Source: Photobacterium aquimaris (GTDB taxonomy: Bacteria > Pseudomonadota > Gammaproteobacteria > Enterobacterales > Vibrionaceae). From it: a DNA stretch of 64,000 nucleotides. Shown piece after piece: positions 1-8,781 of this stretch (its first letter is position 1; each line of letters opens with the position of its first letter). A program made the translations under genes and the position numbers. The stretch spans positions 30,251 to 94,250 of the forward strand of contig NZ_MSCC01000006.1 of assembly GCF_002954455.1 (NCBI RefSeq), read 5' to 3'. Under the pieces are notes generated by a model. That model saw only the letters and a program-made list of their open reading frames with translations, searched no databases and had not been told where the DNA came from.

Positions 1-246
1 CAAACAACAAAACTATCTTACAATAAAATGCTAACTGCGATGAAACGCGCCGAGAAGAAGATGGAGCCAGTTTTAGATACACTACGTGATAACACTCTTT
101 ATCTTAAGCATAACCTCAATGCGGCAGCAATTGGCTCGCTTCAAGGCCAGTTTACTTCATTACAAACCGAAATTTCAGGCGCTATTCGTGATATGAATCG
201 CGCTATTGCGGAATCAAATCGTTTTATTGGTCATTTGAAAAAGTAG
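1..246 (+). CDS. DUF2959 family protein, C-terminal part (cut by window edge)
   Basis: The frame is open from base 1 to the TAA at 244-246, so this is the tail of a gene that starts before the window; the ATG at 28 is internal. About 81 residues are visible, helical and rich in Lys/Arg/Glu, with the stretch LYLKHNLNAAAIGSLQG that I associate with the DUF2959 family found beside typA in vibrios. No function is established for this family. A strong terminator hairpin follows directly. The family assignment is from memory of its C-terminal motif and is moderately sure; the fact that it is a real truncated gene is well supported. Confidence 0.7.
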   Translation, partial: QTTKLSYNKMLTAMKRAEKKMEPVLDTLRDNTLYLKHNLNAAAIGSLQGQFTSLQTEISGAIRDMNRAIAESNRFIGHLKK

Positions 247-264
247 CCACCATTTCATGACCAT

Positions 265-297
265 AAAAAAAGAGCTAACAGGGTTAGCTCTTTTTTT
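265..297. terminator. bidirectional rho-independent terminator
   Basis: A perfect 8-bp stem GAGCTAAC/GTTAGCTC (272-279 with 283-290) is flanked by an A-run on the left and a T-run on the right, so it can end the DUF2959 gene on the plus strand and typA transcripts on the minus strand. Confidence 0.9.
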
Positions 298-332
298 GTC
301 TCTATAATATTTTCATGGCTCTCAAATACAAC

Positions 333-366
333 AATCCCCCGCTTGTTGCCAAGCGAGGGATTGTAT
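333..366 (-). terminator. hairpin below typA
   Basis: Arms ACAATCCC/GGGATTGT (333-340 with 359-366), extended inside by CGCTTG/CAAGCG around a TTGC loop. It lies 24 bases after the typA stop. On the minus strand it is not followed by a clear U-run, so it may protect the 3' end or work with the stronger terminator at 265-297. Confidence 0.5.
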
Positions 367-389
367 TAGTATCGTTCAGCTAGAGGTAA

Positions 390-2219
390 TTACTTACCGC
401 CACGACCTGCACGCTTACGATCGTTTTCAGTAAGAAGTTTCTTACGGATACGAATGCTTACAGGTGTAACTTCTACTAGCTCATCGTTATCGATGAATTC
501 TAGTGCTTGCTCAAGTGTGTACTTGATAGCAGGAGAAAGAGTTTGCGCTTCGTCAGTACCAGAAGCACGAACGTTAGTTAGCTGCTTACCCTTCAGACAG
601 TTAACTGTAAGGTCGTTAGAACGGTTATGAATACCGATGATTTGACCTTCGTAAACTTCGTCTGCGTGCTCAGTAAATAGACGGCCACGCTCTTGTAGGT
701 TAAACAATGCGTAAGTCAGTGCTTTACCTGTTGCGTTAGAAATCAATACACCGTTGTTACGTTGACCGATTGTACCGCCCTTGTGAGGACCGTAGTGATC
801 AAACGAATGGTAGATAAGACCAGAACCTGAAGTCAATGTCATGAACTCAGTTTGGAAACCGATAAGACCACGAGAAGGCATCATGAAGTCCATGCGAACA
901 CGGCCTTTACCATCTGGTGCCATATCTGTTAGCTCACCTTTACGAAGACCGATGTTCTCCATAATACCGCCTTGGTGCTCTTCAACCACGTCGATAGTTA
1001 CAGTTTCAAACGGTTCCATTAACTTACCATCTTCTTCTTTGATGATAACTTCTGGACGAGATACAGCTAGCTCGTAACCTTCACGACGCATGTTTTCGAT
1101 CAGGATAGATAGGTGAAGTTCACCACGGCCTGATACGCGGAATTTGTCTGGGTCAGCTGTTTCTTCAACACGTAGTGCAACGTTGTGTACTAGTTCTTTT
1201 TGAAGACGCTCAAGGATGTTACGTGAAGTAACAAACTTACCTTCTTTACCAGCAAACGGAGAGTTGTTTACTTGGAAAGTCATAGTAACTGTTGGTTCAT
1301 CAACAGAAAGTGGTGTTAGAGCTTCAACACAGTTCTGGTCACAAATTGTGTCAGAAATCTTAAGCTCGCCAAGACCAGTGATTGCGATGATATCACCCGC
1401 TTTAGCTTCTTCAATTTCGTGACGCTCAAGACCTAAGTAACCTAAAACAGTACCTACTTTACCGTTACGCTTAGAACCGTCAGCACCAACGATAGTTACT
1501 TGTTGGTTAGCTTTAACTGTACCACGAGTGATACGAGCAACACCGATAACACCAACGTAAGAGCTGTAATCTAGCTGAGAGATTTGCATCTGTAGTGGGC
1601 CATCAACGTCTACTGATGGTGCAGCAACGTTATCAACGATAGATTGGAACAATGGTTCCATGTTCTCGCCAATTTCGCCTTCTTCTAAAGTAGCCCAGCC
1701 ATTTAGCGCAGAAGCATAAACCACTTGGAAATCTAGTTGCTCATCAGTTGCGCCTAGGTTGTCGAATAGGTCAAAGATTTGATCCATTACCCACTCAGGA
1801 CGTGCACCTGGACGGTCAATCTTGTTAATTACAACGATTGGCTTAAGGCCGTATGCGAACGCTTTTTGCGTTACGAAACGAGTTTGAGGCATCGGGCCAT
1901 CAACTGCATCAACGATAAGTAATACAGAGTCAACCATAGACATGATACGCTCAACTTCACCACCGAAGTCTGCGTGTCCAGGGGTGTCTACGATATTGAT
2001 ACGGTAGTCATTCCAGTTAATTGCTGTGTTCTTAGCAAGAATGGTAATGCCACGTTCTTTTTCGATATCGTTAGAATCCATCACACGTTCTTCGGCTTCG
2101 CCGCGACCCTCTAACGTGCCAGATTGCTGTAGAAGTTTATCAACCAGGGTAGTTTTACCGTGGTCTACGTGAGCAATAATTGCGATATTTCTTAAGTTAT
2201 CGATCGATTGATTAGACAT
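390..2219 (-). CDS. typA: ribosome-associated GTPase TypA/BipA
   Basis: Translational GTPase of the elongation-factor family that binds the 70S ribosome and supports ribosome assembly, cold growth and stress responses. The 609 residues match the usual TypA length. G1 AHVDHGKT is at about residues 16-23, the DTPGHADF switch II motif and NKID follow, then the EF-G-like domains and the BipA-specific C-terminal domain ending in a basic tail. The ATG at 2219 is chosen because homologues begin close to the NLRNIAIIAHVD block; an in-frame GTG at 2234 would add five residues and neither start has a strong Shine-Dalgarno. It is divergent from glnA, as in E. coli, and shares a long regulatory gap with it. 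Confidence 0.96.
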   Translation of the reverse strand: MSNQSIDNLRNIAIIAHVDHGKTTLVDKLLQQSGTLEGRGEAEERVMDSNDIEKERGITILAKNTAINWNDYRINIVDTPGHADFGGEVERIMSMVDSVLLIVDAVDGPMPQTRFVTQKAFAYGLKPIVVINKIDRPGARPEWVMDQIFDLFDNLGATDEQLDFQVVYASALNGWATLEEGEIGENMEPLFQSIVDNVAAPSVDVDGPLQMQISQLDYSSYVGVIGVARITRGTVKANQQVTIVGADGSKRNGKVGTVLGYLGLERHEIEEAKAGDIIAITGLGELKISDTICDQNCVEALTPLSVDEPTVTMTFQVNNSPFAGKEGKFVTSRNILERLQKELVHNVALRVEETADPDKFRVSGRGELHLSILIENMRREGYELAVSRPEVIIKEEDGKLMEPFETVTIDVVEEHQGGIMENIGLRKGELTDMAPDGKGRVRMDFMMPSRGLIGFQTEFMTLTSGSGLIYHSFDHYGPHKGGTIGQRNNGVLISNATGKALTYALFNLQERGRLFTEHADEVYEGQIIGIHNRSNDLTVNCLKGKQLTNVRASGTDEAQTLSPAIKYTLEQALEFIDNDELVEVTPVSIRIRKKLLTENDRKRAGRGGK

Positions 2220-2321
2220 TAGTTTCACATTCACTCAGAACATGCAGCGTCTTAATAGAGGCTACTTGATTAAAAAAACGGCTCATAATTTAACAGATTT
2301 TACTCTAAAACCCACGCAATA

Positions 2322-2337
2322 TGTGATTTATATCACC
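2322..2337. promoter_or_regulatory. CRP-like site upstream of typA
   Basis: TGTGATTTATATCACC matches 9 of the 10 conserved bases of TGTGA-N6-TCACA. It lies about 100 bases before the typA start. The match is seen in the sequence; binding is inferred. Confidence 0.5.
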
Positions 2338-2448
2338 AGCTTTTTTCTCAACTTGCTCTAGAGCCGCATTTTTACTCACTTTTTTGGCTGTTTTTATTTT
2401 TTTTAACCCCTCCATTCGTACGATAAATTCCCCTAAATGGACTAAAAA

Positions 2449-2464
2449 TGCGATCTGGATCACT
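2449..2464. promoter_or_regulatory. weaker CRP-like site in typA/glnA gap
   Basis: TGCGATCTGGATCACT matches 8 of 10 conserved CRP positions. In E. coli the sigma-70 promoter glnAp1 is CRP-activated, so this could serve a comparable distal glnA promoter. This is inference from motif and position. Confidence 0.35.
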
Positions 2465-2620
2465 TTTCATTTACAGCCTAGTGATAAATATTTAGCAAAA
2501 AACACACCTAATTATCACTGCGTGGATTGACAATATTTGCCCTCATCACCATAGTAGTATGACTATTAAATGGATGAATGTATTGAAAGATATCATCCCC
2601 TTTTCAATCACAATTGCGAA

Positions 2621-2657
2621 AGCACCAACTTGGTGCAACGGCTCACCATAATAGTGC
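2621..2657 (+). promoter_or_regulatory. NtrC enhancer sites of glnA
   Basis: A near-perfect dyad GCACCAACTTGGTGC (2622-2636) fits the NtrC consensus TGCACC-N5-GGTGCA. A second, weaker element with GCTCACC...AGTGC arms follows at 2641-2657. Two tandem sites about 90-125 bases upstream of the predicted start are the classical enhancer layout for NtrC-P at glnA. Confidence 0.85.
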
Positions 2658-2720
2658 AAACAGGACAGGAAAAAGTTCCAATAACATGGCAAACCCGCCT
2701 TTTTTGGGGCTTTTAAAAGT

Positions 2721-2736
2721 TGGCATGGTTTTCGCT
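2721..2736 (+). promoter_or_regulatory. sigma-54 promoter of glnA
   Basis: TGGCATGGTTTTCGCT has the invariant GG (2722-2723) and GC (2734-2735) with exactly ten bases between them, matching the -24/-12 consensus. Transcription would start near 2747, about 70 bases before the glnA ATG. The upstream NtrC dyads support it. Confidence 0.88.
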
Positions 2737-2818
2737 TTAACACTTTTAGATTCGCTCACGCTAAACATGAGCAAAAGTTTGCGGCCATCGCTCTAAATAA
2801 CACCGGAGGTTACTCAAG

Positions 2819-4228
2819 ATGTCAGTTGAAAACGTACTAGCGCTGATCCAGGAAAATGAAGTTAAGTTTATTGACCTACGTTTTACCGATACCAAAGGTA
2901 AAGAACAGCACATTTCTATTCCATCTCACCAAATCGATGCTGATTTCTTCGAAGAAGGAAAAATGTTTGATGGCTCTTCAGTTGCAGGCTGGAAAGGCAT
3001 TAACGAATCAGACATGGTGATGATGCCTGACGCAGCAAGTGCGGTACTTGACCCATTTACTGAAGACGCAACCCTAAATATTCGTTGTGATATTCTTGAG
3101 CCAGCAACAATGCAAGGCTACGATCGCGATCCACGTTCAATCGCTAAGCGCGCAGAAGAGTTTATGCGTTCAGCTGGTTTTGCTGATAATGTACTTGTCG
3201 GTCCTGAGCCAGAGTTCTTCTTATTTGACGATGTTAAGTTCAACACTGACATGTCAGGTTCATTCTTTAAGATTGACGACATTGAAGCGGCATGGAATAG
3301 CGGTGCTAGCATCGAAGGCGGTAACAAAGGTCACCGTCCAGGCGTTAAAGGTGGTTACTTTCCAGTAGCGCCTGTTGATTCATCACAAGACATTCGTTCT
3401 GCAATGTGTTTAATCATGGAAGAGATGGGACTTGTTGTTGAAGCTCACCACCATGAAGTAGCCACTGCTGGTCAAAACGAAATCGCAACTCGTTTCAACA
3501 CCCTAACTAATAAAGCAGATGAAATTCAGATTTATAAGTATGTTGTTCATAACGTTGCTCACGCATTTGGTAAAACAGCAACCTTTATGCCTAAACCACT
3601 AGTTGGTGATAACGGCTCTGGTATGCACGTACACATGTCACTAGCAAAAGACGGTGTAAACCTGTTTGCTGGTGATAAATACGGCGGCCTATCAGAAATG
3701 GCACTGTTCTACATCGGCGGTATCATCAAGCACGCACGTGCAATCAACGCCTTTGCGAACCCATCAACTAACTCGTACAAGCGTTTAGTCCCTGGCTATG
3801 AAGCACCTGTTATGTTGGCTTACTCGGCACGTAACCGTTCGGCATCTATCCGTATTCCTGTAGTACCAAGTCCAAAAGCACGTCGTATCGAAGTACGCTT
3901 TGGTGATCCAGCAGCAAACCCATACCTAGCTTTTGCAGCAATGCTAATGGCAGGCCTTGACGGTATCGCGAATAAGATCCACCCAGGTGAAGCGATGGAT
4001 AAAGATCTATACGACTTACCAGCAGAAGAAGCAGCAGAGATTCCAAAAGTAGCAGAGTCACTACAAGGTGCACTACAAGCGCTTGACGAAGATCGTGAAT
4101 TCTTAACCTCTGGTGGCGTATTCTCTGACGACTTTATTGATTCTTACATCACGCTAAAATCGCAAGATGTAGAGAAAATCAATATGGCAGTACACCCATT
4201 AGAGTTTGAACTTTACTACTCTGTTTAA
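2819..4228 (+). CDS. glnA: glutamine synthetase type I (GlnA)
   Basis: Condenses glutamate and ammonium to glutamine using ATP; cytoplasmic dodecamer and main ammonia-assimilating enzyme. The 469 residues equal the E. coli length. Visible are the beta-grasp N-terminus, the ATP/metal motifs (VGPEPEFF, NGSGMHVHMS, and the region around RNRSASIRIP) and the adenylylation site KDLYDLP with Tyr398 (Tyr397 without Met), so GlnE control is expected. The ATG follows a GGAGG Shine-Dalgarno at 2804-2808. Control by NtrC and sigma-54 is written in the upstream region. A terminator follows, yet ntrB-ntrC lie downstream as in the enteric glnALG operon, so partial readthrough is plausible. Confidence 0.98.
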   Translation: MSVENVLALIQENEVKFIDLRFTDTKGKEQHISIPSHQIDADFFEEGKMFDGSSVAGWKGINESDMVMMPDAASAVLDPFTEDATLNIRCDILEPATMQGYDRDPRSIAKRAEEFMRSAGFADNVLVGPEPEFFLFDDVKFNTDMSGSFFKIDDIEAAWNSGASIEGGNKGHRPGVKGGYFPVAPVDSSQDIRSAMCLIMEEMGLVVEAHHHEVATAGQNEIATRFNTLTNKADEIQIYKYVVHNVAHAFGKTATFMPKPLVGDNGSGMHVHMSLAKDGVNLFAGDKYGGLSEMALFYIGGIIKHARAINAFANPSTNSYKRLVPGYEAPVMLAYSARNRSASIRIPVVPSPKARRIEVRFGDPAANPYLAFAAMLMAGLDGIANKIHPGEAMDKDLYDLPAEEAAEIPKVAESLQGALQALDEDREFLTSGGVFSDDFIDSYITLKSQDVEKINMAVHPLEFELYYSV

Positions 4229-4260
4229 GTAATCACTTAATTACTTAACAATTAAGATTT

Positions 4261-4287
4261 AGGCCTGCTTCACACGCAGGCCTTTTT
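4261..4287 (+). terminator. terminator after glnA
   Basis: Stem AGGCCTGC/GCAGGCCT (4261-4268 with 4276-4283) followed by a short T-run; attenuates or ends glnA transcription before the ntrBC genes. Confidence 0.88.
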
Positions 4288-4362
4288 GATCTTGCTACCT
4301 CAACAAAAGCGGCAACAATAAAGAATTTACTGGCCATTAAGGTCTTGCTGGAGAGTTAATGG

Positions 4363-4932
4363 ATGAAACTCATTAATCTGGTATCAATGCTATTCTTTAC
4401 AACAGCAGCGAGCACCGCCTTAGCGACAACAATTTATTCTTGGACTGATGACAATGGCGTGGTGCATTTTAGTGACACCCCTGAAGTACCACAGGCCAGT
4501 ACCGTTGAGCTATCCGTTACTGAAGTGCTATCACAATCAACCATGGTTGAGGCCAGTCACGTTAACAATGTCGAAGTTGAAACGATCACTGCAGAAATAG
4601 AATCCCCACTTCCAGTAGCAACCATCAGCTTGTTAGCACCACTACACCAACAAACGCTGCGTAATAACGATGGCGATATTACTATTCGCGCCGTCAGTAA
4701 CCGTAAATTGAATAAAACCCTTCAGGCCCAATTAGTCATTGATGGCCAAGTTTACAGCAAACCTCAAACCCAATTGTCTTGGGAATTAACCAATATTGAT
4801 CGCGGTACCCATAAAATTCAAATCCAATTACTTAACAATGGCAAGATCCTTGCTTCATCTGAAAGTATTACGGTTTATTTACATCGCGCATCACAGGCTC
4901 GTCCTAAGAACAGCCCAGTTCAACCGCAGTAA
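4363..4932 (+). CDS. DUF4124 domain-containing exported protein
   Basis: 189 residues. A signal peptide (MKLINLVSMLFFTTAAS, likely cut after ALA near residue 22) is followed by a DUF4124 motif, IYSWTDDNGVVHFSDTP, at about residues 24-41. The rest is a beta-rich domain with no motif I recognise, ending in a short Pro/Gln-rich tail. Start chosen at the ATG with GGAGAG 11 bases upstream. It lies between glnA and ntrB, a position it also holds in vibrios, but nothing shows a role in nitrogen control. The periplasmic or envelope location is predicted; function unknown. Confidence 0.85.
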   Translation: MKLINLVSMLFFTTAASTALATTIYSWTDDNGVVHFSDTPEVPQASTVELSVTEVLSQSTMVEASHVNNVEVETITAEIESPLPVATISLLAPLHQQTLRNNDGDITIRAVSNRKLNKTLQAQLVIDGQVYSKPQTQLSWELTNIDRGTHKIQIQLLNNGKILASSESITVYLHRASQARPKNSPVQPQ

Positions 4933-4985
4933 CGTCTATTTACAATAAATCCTGCCTGTTCGCTGTTAAACCGAGTACACTTTAA

Positions 4986-5002
4986 TGCACCAAATTAGTG
5001 CA
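4986..5002 (+). promoter_or_regulatory. NtrC operator upstream of ntrB
   Basis: TGCACCAAATTAGTGCA is a nearly perfect NtrC dyad 61 bases before the ntrB start. In E. coli an NtrC site overlaps the glnL promoter and represses it; the same autoregulation is inferred here. Confidence 0.82.
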
Positions 5003-5063
5003 TTATCTAACAGCGACGGGTGTGCGCTTGCACCAATCGTCTTTTGCTTGATTATCGATAAGG

Positions 5064-6125
5064 ATGATGATTGTGAATACTAGTTTTACACCCATAATTC
5101 TCGACAACTTAGTCACCGCTATCGTCTTAGTTGATGAAACGTTAGTGATTCGTTACGTCAATCCTGCTGCCGAACAACTATTATCGTCAAGCAAGCGCCG
5201 TCTACTTGATACTCAACTGCCACAACTATTGCAGCACAGCTCGCTTGATCTTAATCATGTCAAAGCCACCCTCCATAGTGGCCAAGGGTTAGCTGACAGT
5301 GATGTCACTTTTGTCATAGATGGCCATCGACATTTACTTGGTGTTAATGCTAGCCCTATCTCATGGCAAAAACAGTTGTTGATTTTATTGGAGCTAAAAC
5401 CGATTGATCAACAACGTCGTATTAGCCAAGAGCTTAATCAACATGCACAACAACAAGCAGCCAAAGAATTAGTCCGTGGTTTAGCTCATGAAATAAAAAA
5501 CCCACTCGGCGGATTACGTGGCGCGGCGCAATTACTTGAAAAAACCCTTCCTGATAGCAGTTATCACGAATACACCCAAATGATCATTGAACAAGCTGAT
5601 CGGCTGCGTAATTTAGTTGATCGCTTATTAGGACCACAACGACCAGGGATCCGTAAAACCGATAACATTCATTCGGTATTAGAAAAAGTACGCCAACTGG
5701 TTAACATTGACACTGATAGCACCATTACCATTGAGCGTGATTACGATCCGAGCTTACCCGAAATTAATATGGATGCTGAACAACTGGAACAGGCGTTACT
5801 CAATATTGTCAGTAACGCAGCATTAGCATTAAAAAGCCAAGGTGGTGGCACCATAAAATTAAAAACCCGCACCGCCCATCAAAGCTTAATTCAAGGCGTT
5901 CGTCATCGTGTTACTGCCACCATTGAAATCATTGATAATGGCCCTGGTATTCCAGCGGACATTCAAGATACCTTATTTTATCCGATGGTTACTGGTCGTG
6001 AAGGCGGTACCGGATTAGGGTTATCAATTGCGCGAAATCTGATTGATCAGCACCAAGGTAAAATTGAAGTGTTCAGCTGGCCAGGGCACACCAATTTCAC
6101 GATTCATTTACCGATTAAGTCATAA
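5064..6125 (+). CDS. glnL: nitrogen regulation sensor kinase/phosphatase NtrB
   Basis: Cytoplasmic histidine kinase that phosphorylates NtrC under nitrogen limitation and dephosphorylates it when bound to PII. Domains in order: N-terminal PAS (about 10-115), HisKA with the H-box GLAHEIKNPLGG and phospho-acceptor His142, then HATPase with NIVSNA (N-box), DNGPGIP and GREGGTGLGLSIA. The 353 residues match the family. Two ATGs occur in tandem (5064, 5067) behind AAGG. No membrane segment is present, as expected. Also called ntrB; ntrC follows after 25 bases, so the two are co-transcribed from a promoter near the NtrC operator. Confidence 0.96.
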   Translation: MMIVNTSFTPIILDNLVTAIVLVDETLVIRYVNPAAEQLLSSSKRRLLDTQLPQLLQHSSLDLNHVKATLHSGQGLADSDVTFVIDGHRHLLGVNASPISWQKQLLILLELKPIDQQRRISQELNQHAQQQAAKELVRGLAHEIKNPLGGLRGAAQLLEKTLPDSSYHEYTQMIIEQADRLRNLVDRLLGPQRPGIRKTDNIHSVLEKVRQLVNIDTDSTITIERDYDPSLPEINMDAEQLEQALLNIVSNAALALKSQGGGTIKLKTRTAHQSLIQGVRHRVTATIEIIDNGPGIPADIQDTLFYPMVTGREGGTGLGLSIARNLIDQHQGKIEVFSWPGHTNFTIHLPIKS

Positions 6126-6150
6126 CATTAGCTATCACAGGAGGCTTATT

Positions 6151-7560
6151 ATGAGCAAAGGATTAATCTGGGTTGTTGATGATGACAGCTCTATTCGCTG
6201 GGTGTTAGAACGCACCTTAATCAATGCGGGCATGAAATGTGAAACATTTGCTGATGCCGATAGCGTATTAGCAGCATTAGAACGCAGTGTCCCCGATGTC
6301 TTAGTGTCTGATATTAAAATGCCAGGTACCGACGGCTTAGCACTACTCAAAGTACTACAGCAAGACTACGCCACTTTACCGGTTATTATTATGACCGCGC
6401 ATTCTGATCTTGATGCGGCTGTTAACGCTTATCAACGTGGCGCATTTGAGTATCTTCCCAAACCATTTGATATCGATGAAGCCGTCACCTTAGTTGAACG
6501 AGCACTGAGTCATAGTCAGGAACAAAAGCGTCAACAACAGCCAGTCATTGATACCAAACATGCACCAGAAATTATTGGTGAAGCTCCTGCGATGCAAGAA
6601 GTGTTTCGAGCTATTGGCCGTTTATCCCGCTCATCAATTTCAGTGCTCATTAATGGCGAATCAGGTACAGGTAAAGAGTTGGTCGCCCATGCTTTGCATC
6701 GCCATAGCCCTCGCAGCAATAACGCTTTCATTGCCCTAAATATGGCAGCTATTCCCAAAGATTTAATTGAATCAGAGTTATTTGGCCATGAGAAAGGCGC
6801 TTTCACCGGCGCTAATAGTGTTCGCCAAGGTCGCTTTGAACAAGCTAATGGCGGCACGTTATTTCTTGATGAAATCGGCGATATGCCATTAGATATTCAA
6901 ACTCGATTGTTGCGCGTATTAGCCGATGGGCAGTTTTATCGTGTTGGTGGTCATGCGCCCGTCAATGTTGATGTGCGCATTATCGCAGCGACCCATCAAC
7001 ACCTCGAACGCCTCGTCAGTAGCGGCGAATTCCGTGAGGATTTGTTCCACCGCCTCAATGTTATTCGCGTCCATCTGCCATCATTAAAAGACCGCCGCCA
7101 AGATATTCCTCAACTGGCGCACCACTTTTTACAACGCGCAGCAGATGAACTCAGTGTCGACGTAAAATCACTCCACCCACAAACCGCAGAGAAACTTTCT
7201 CAACTGTCGTGGCCGGGTAATGTGCGCCAATTAGAAAATATCTGCCGCTGGTTGACCGTAATGGCAAGCGGTAATGAAATCTTACCTGCCGATTTACCAC
7301 CAGAAATCACTGACACTGCCACGGTAATACCCACGACTGAAGCTCAGCATTGGCACCAAGGGTTACAACAATGGGCTCAGCAAGCGTTGCAACAAGGTGA
7401 GACGGAGTTATTAGCACAAGCGTTACCACAGTTTGAAAAAATCCTGCTCGAAACCGCTTTGCTTCATACTCACGGTCATAAACAAGAAGCAGCAAAATTA
7501 CTTGGCTGGGGACGCAACACGCTGACACGAAAACTTAAAGAATTACAAATCCATGATTAA
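6151..7560 (+). CDS. glnG: nitrogen regulation response regulator NtrC
   Basis: Sigma-54 activator for nitrogen-limitation genes. The 469 residues are identical in length to E. coli NtrC. The receiver domain carries the acidic pocket VVDDDSS and phospho-acceptor Asp54 in SDIKMPG. The AAA+ domain has Walker A GESGTGKE near residue 169 and the sigma-54 contact loop GAFTGA near 216. A Fis-type helix-turn-helix closes the protein (AAKLLGWGRNTLTRKLKEL). The ATG at 6151 is preceded by a very strong AGGAGG; longer in-frame extension upstream lies inside ntrB and is rejected. It should bind the dyads at glnA and ntrB in this window. Confidence 0.97.
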   Translation: MSKGLIWVVDDDSSIRWVLERTLINAGMKCETFADADSVLAALERSVPDVLVSDIKMPGTDGLALLKVLQQDYATLPVIIMTAHSDLDAAVNAYQRGAFEYLPKPFDIDEAVTLVERALSHSQEQKRQQQPVIDTKHAPEIIGEAPAMQEVFRAIGRLSRSSISVLINGESGTGKELVAHALHRHSPRSNNAFIALNMAAIPKDLIESELFGHEKGAFTGANSVRQGRFEQANGGTLFLDEIGDMPLDIQTRLLRVLADGQFYRVGGHAPVNVDVRIIAATHQHLERLVSSGEFREDLFHRLNVIRVHLPSLKDRRQDIPQLAHHFLQRAADELSVDVKSLHPQTAEKLSQLSWPGNVRQLENICRWLTVMASGNEILPADLPPEITDTATVIPTTEAQHWHQGLQQWAQQALQQGETELLAQALPQFEKILLETALLHTHGHKQEAAKLLGWGRNTLTRKLKELQIHD

Positions 7561-7673
7561 CCCGTAGCGAAGTTGGCACATGTTCCAGTGCACATTTTTC
7601 TGTAACAATGATGAATGTCATTTGGTGATTGCGTATACTCAATCCATCTTTAACATCGAGAACTATAATCATC

Positions 7674-8678
7674 ATGATAAACAAAGATCTTCCACTCACG
7701 GATATTCACCGCCATCTTGATGGTAATATTCGTCCACAAACTATCTTAGAATTAGGTCAGCAATTTAACATCGCCCTACCGGCAACAGAAATTGAAGCAT
7801 TACGTCCACACGTACAAATTGTTGAAGCAGAGCCAAGCTTAGTCGCTTTTTTAAGTAAATTGGATTGGGGTGTGGCGGTATTAGGTGATTTAGACGCCTG
7901 CCGTCGAGTGGCTTATGAAAACGTCGAAGATGCACTTAAAGCACAGATTGATTACGCTGAATTACGTTTCTCACCTTACTACATGGCGATGAAACACAAC
8001 CTTCCCGTTGCAGGTGTTGTTGCTGCTGTCGCTGATGGTGTTGCTGCTGGTTGTCGTGATTTTGGCATCAAAGCCAACCTAATTGGTATTATGAGTCGTA
8101 CTTTTGGTACTCAAGCCTGTCAGCAAGAGCTGGATGCATTATTAAGCCATAAAGACCAACTTGTCGCGATTGATCTCGCGGGTGATGAACTAGGACAACC
8201 TGGCACCCAATTTATCTCGCACTTTAAACAAGTCCGTGATGCTGGATTACAAATCACGGTACACGCAGGTGAAGCAGCAGGTCCTGAGAGTATGTGGCAA
8301 GCAATTAACGAGCTTGGCGCGGTACGTATTGGTCACGGCGTAAAAGCTGTTAATGATCCAAAACTAATGGATTACTTAGCAGAACATCGAATTGGTATTG
8401 AATCTTGTATTACTTCAAATATTCAAACCAGCACCGTTGCTGATATTGCTCAGCACCCAGTAAAAGCCTTCCTTGAACACGGTATTCTTGCTTGTTTAAA
8501 TACCGATGATCCAGCCGTTGAAGGCATAGAACTGCCTTATGAATATGAAGTTGCCGCACCTAAAGCAGGTTTAAGTGTTGCTCAAATTCGACAAGCGCAA
8601 ATCAATGGACTTGAGCTAGCATTCTTGTCTGCAGCAGAAAAGCAGGCATTGCGTGATATTGCCAGTAAGCGTGGCTAA
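7674..8678 (+). CDS. add: adenosine deaminase
   Basis: Hydrolyses adenosine and deoxyadenosine to inosine derivatives in purine salvage. The 334 residues match E. coli Add (333). Zinc ligands sit in TDIHRHLDG (His12, His14), with HAGEAAGPES carrying the catalytic His/Glu pair region, GHGVKA and NTDDP with the C-terminal metal Asp. The start at 7674 aligns with the conserved LPLTDIHRHLDG opening; an upstream in-frame extension to 7629 has no homology. It stands alone on the plus strand between ntrC and a strong bidirectional terminator, with a TATACT -10-like element at 7633-7638. Confidence 0.96.
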   Translation: MINKDLPLTDIHRHLDGNIRPQTILELGQQFNIALPATEIEALRPHVQIVEAEPSLVAFLSKLDWGVAVLGDLDACRRVAYENVEDALKAQIDYAELRFSPYYMAMKHNLPVAGVVAAVADGVAAGCRDFGIKANLIGIMSRTFGTQACQQELDALLSHKDQLVAIDLAGDELGQPGTQFISHFKQVRDAGLQITVHAGEAAGPESMWQAINELGAVRIGHGVKAVNDPKLMDYLAEHRIGIESCITSNIQTSTVADIAQHPVKAFLEHGILACLNTDDPAVEGIELPYEYEVAAPKAGLSVAQIRQAQINGLELAFLSAAEKQALRDIASKRG

Positions 8679-8724
8679 TCTCTCGAGGTTATAACGCTAC
8701 TTCAGCGGCTATAATCCACAAATT

Positions 8725-8764
8725 AAAACGCCTCGGTTTCACGTGAAACCGAGGCGTTTTTTAT
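8725..8764. terminator. bidirectional terminator between add and hemN
   Basis: A perfect palindromic stem CGCCTCGGTTTC/GAAACCGAGGCG (8729-8740 with 8745-8756) flanked by AAAA and T6 serves both convergent genes. Confidence 0.95.
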
Positions 8765-8781
8765 TGCGCTATTTTTAAGAG

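Larger units (their letters stand above)
2220..2818. other. typA/glnA divergent regulatory region
   Basis: About 600 bases without a gene. The glnA side holds NtrC sites and a sigma-54 promoter (listed separately). Two CRP-like sites are visible further left. The remainder is AT-rich with no credible reading frame on either strand. Confidence 0.8.

Noticed and set aside
4331..4349. Sigma-54-like TGGCC...TTGCT before the DUF4124 gene
   Set aside because: The GG and GC are 13 bases apart instead of 10, so it does not fit a -24/-12 promoter.
5019..5034. GGTG...CACC inverted repeat near ntrB as a second NtrC site
   Set aside because: The half-sites point the wrong way relative to the NtrC consensus.
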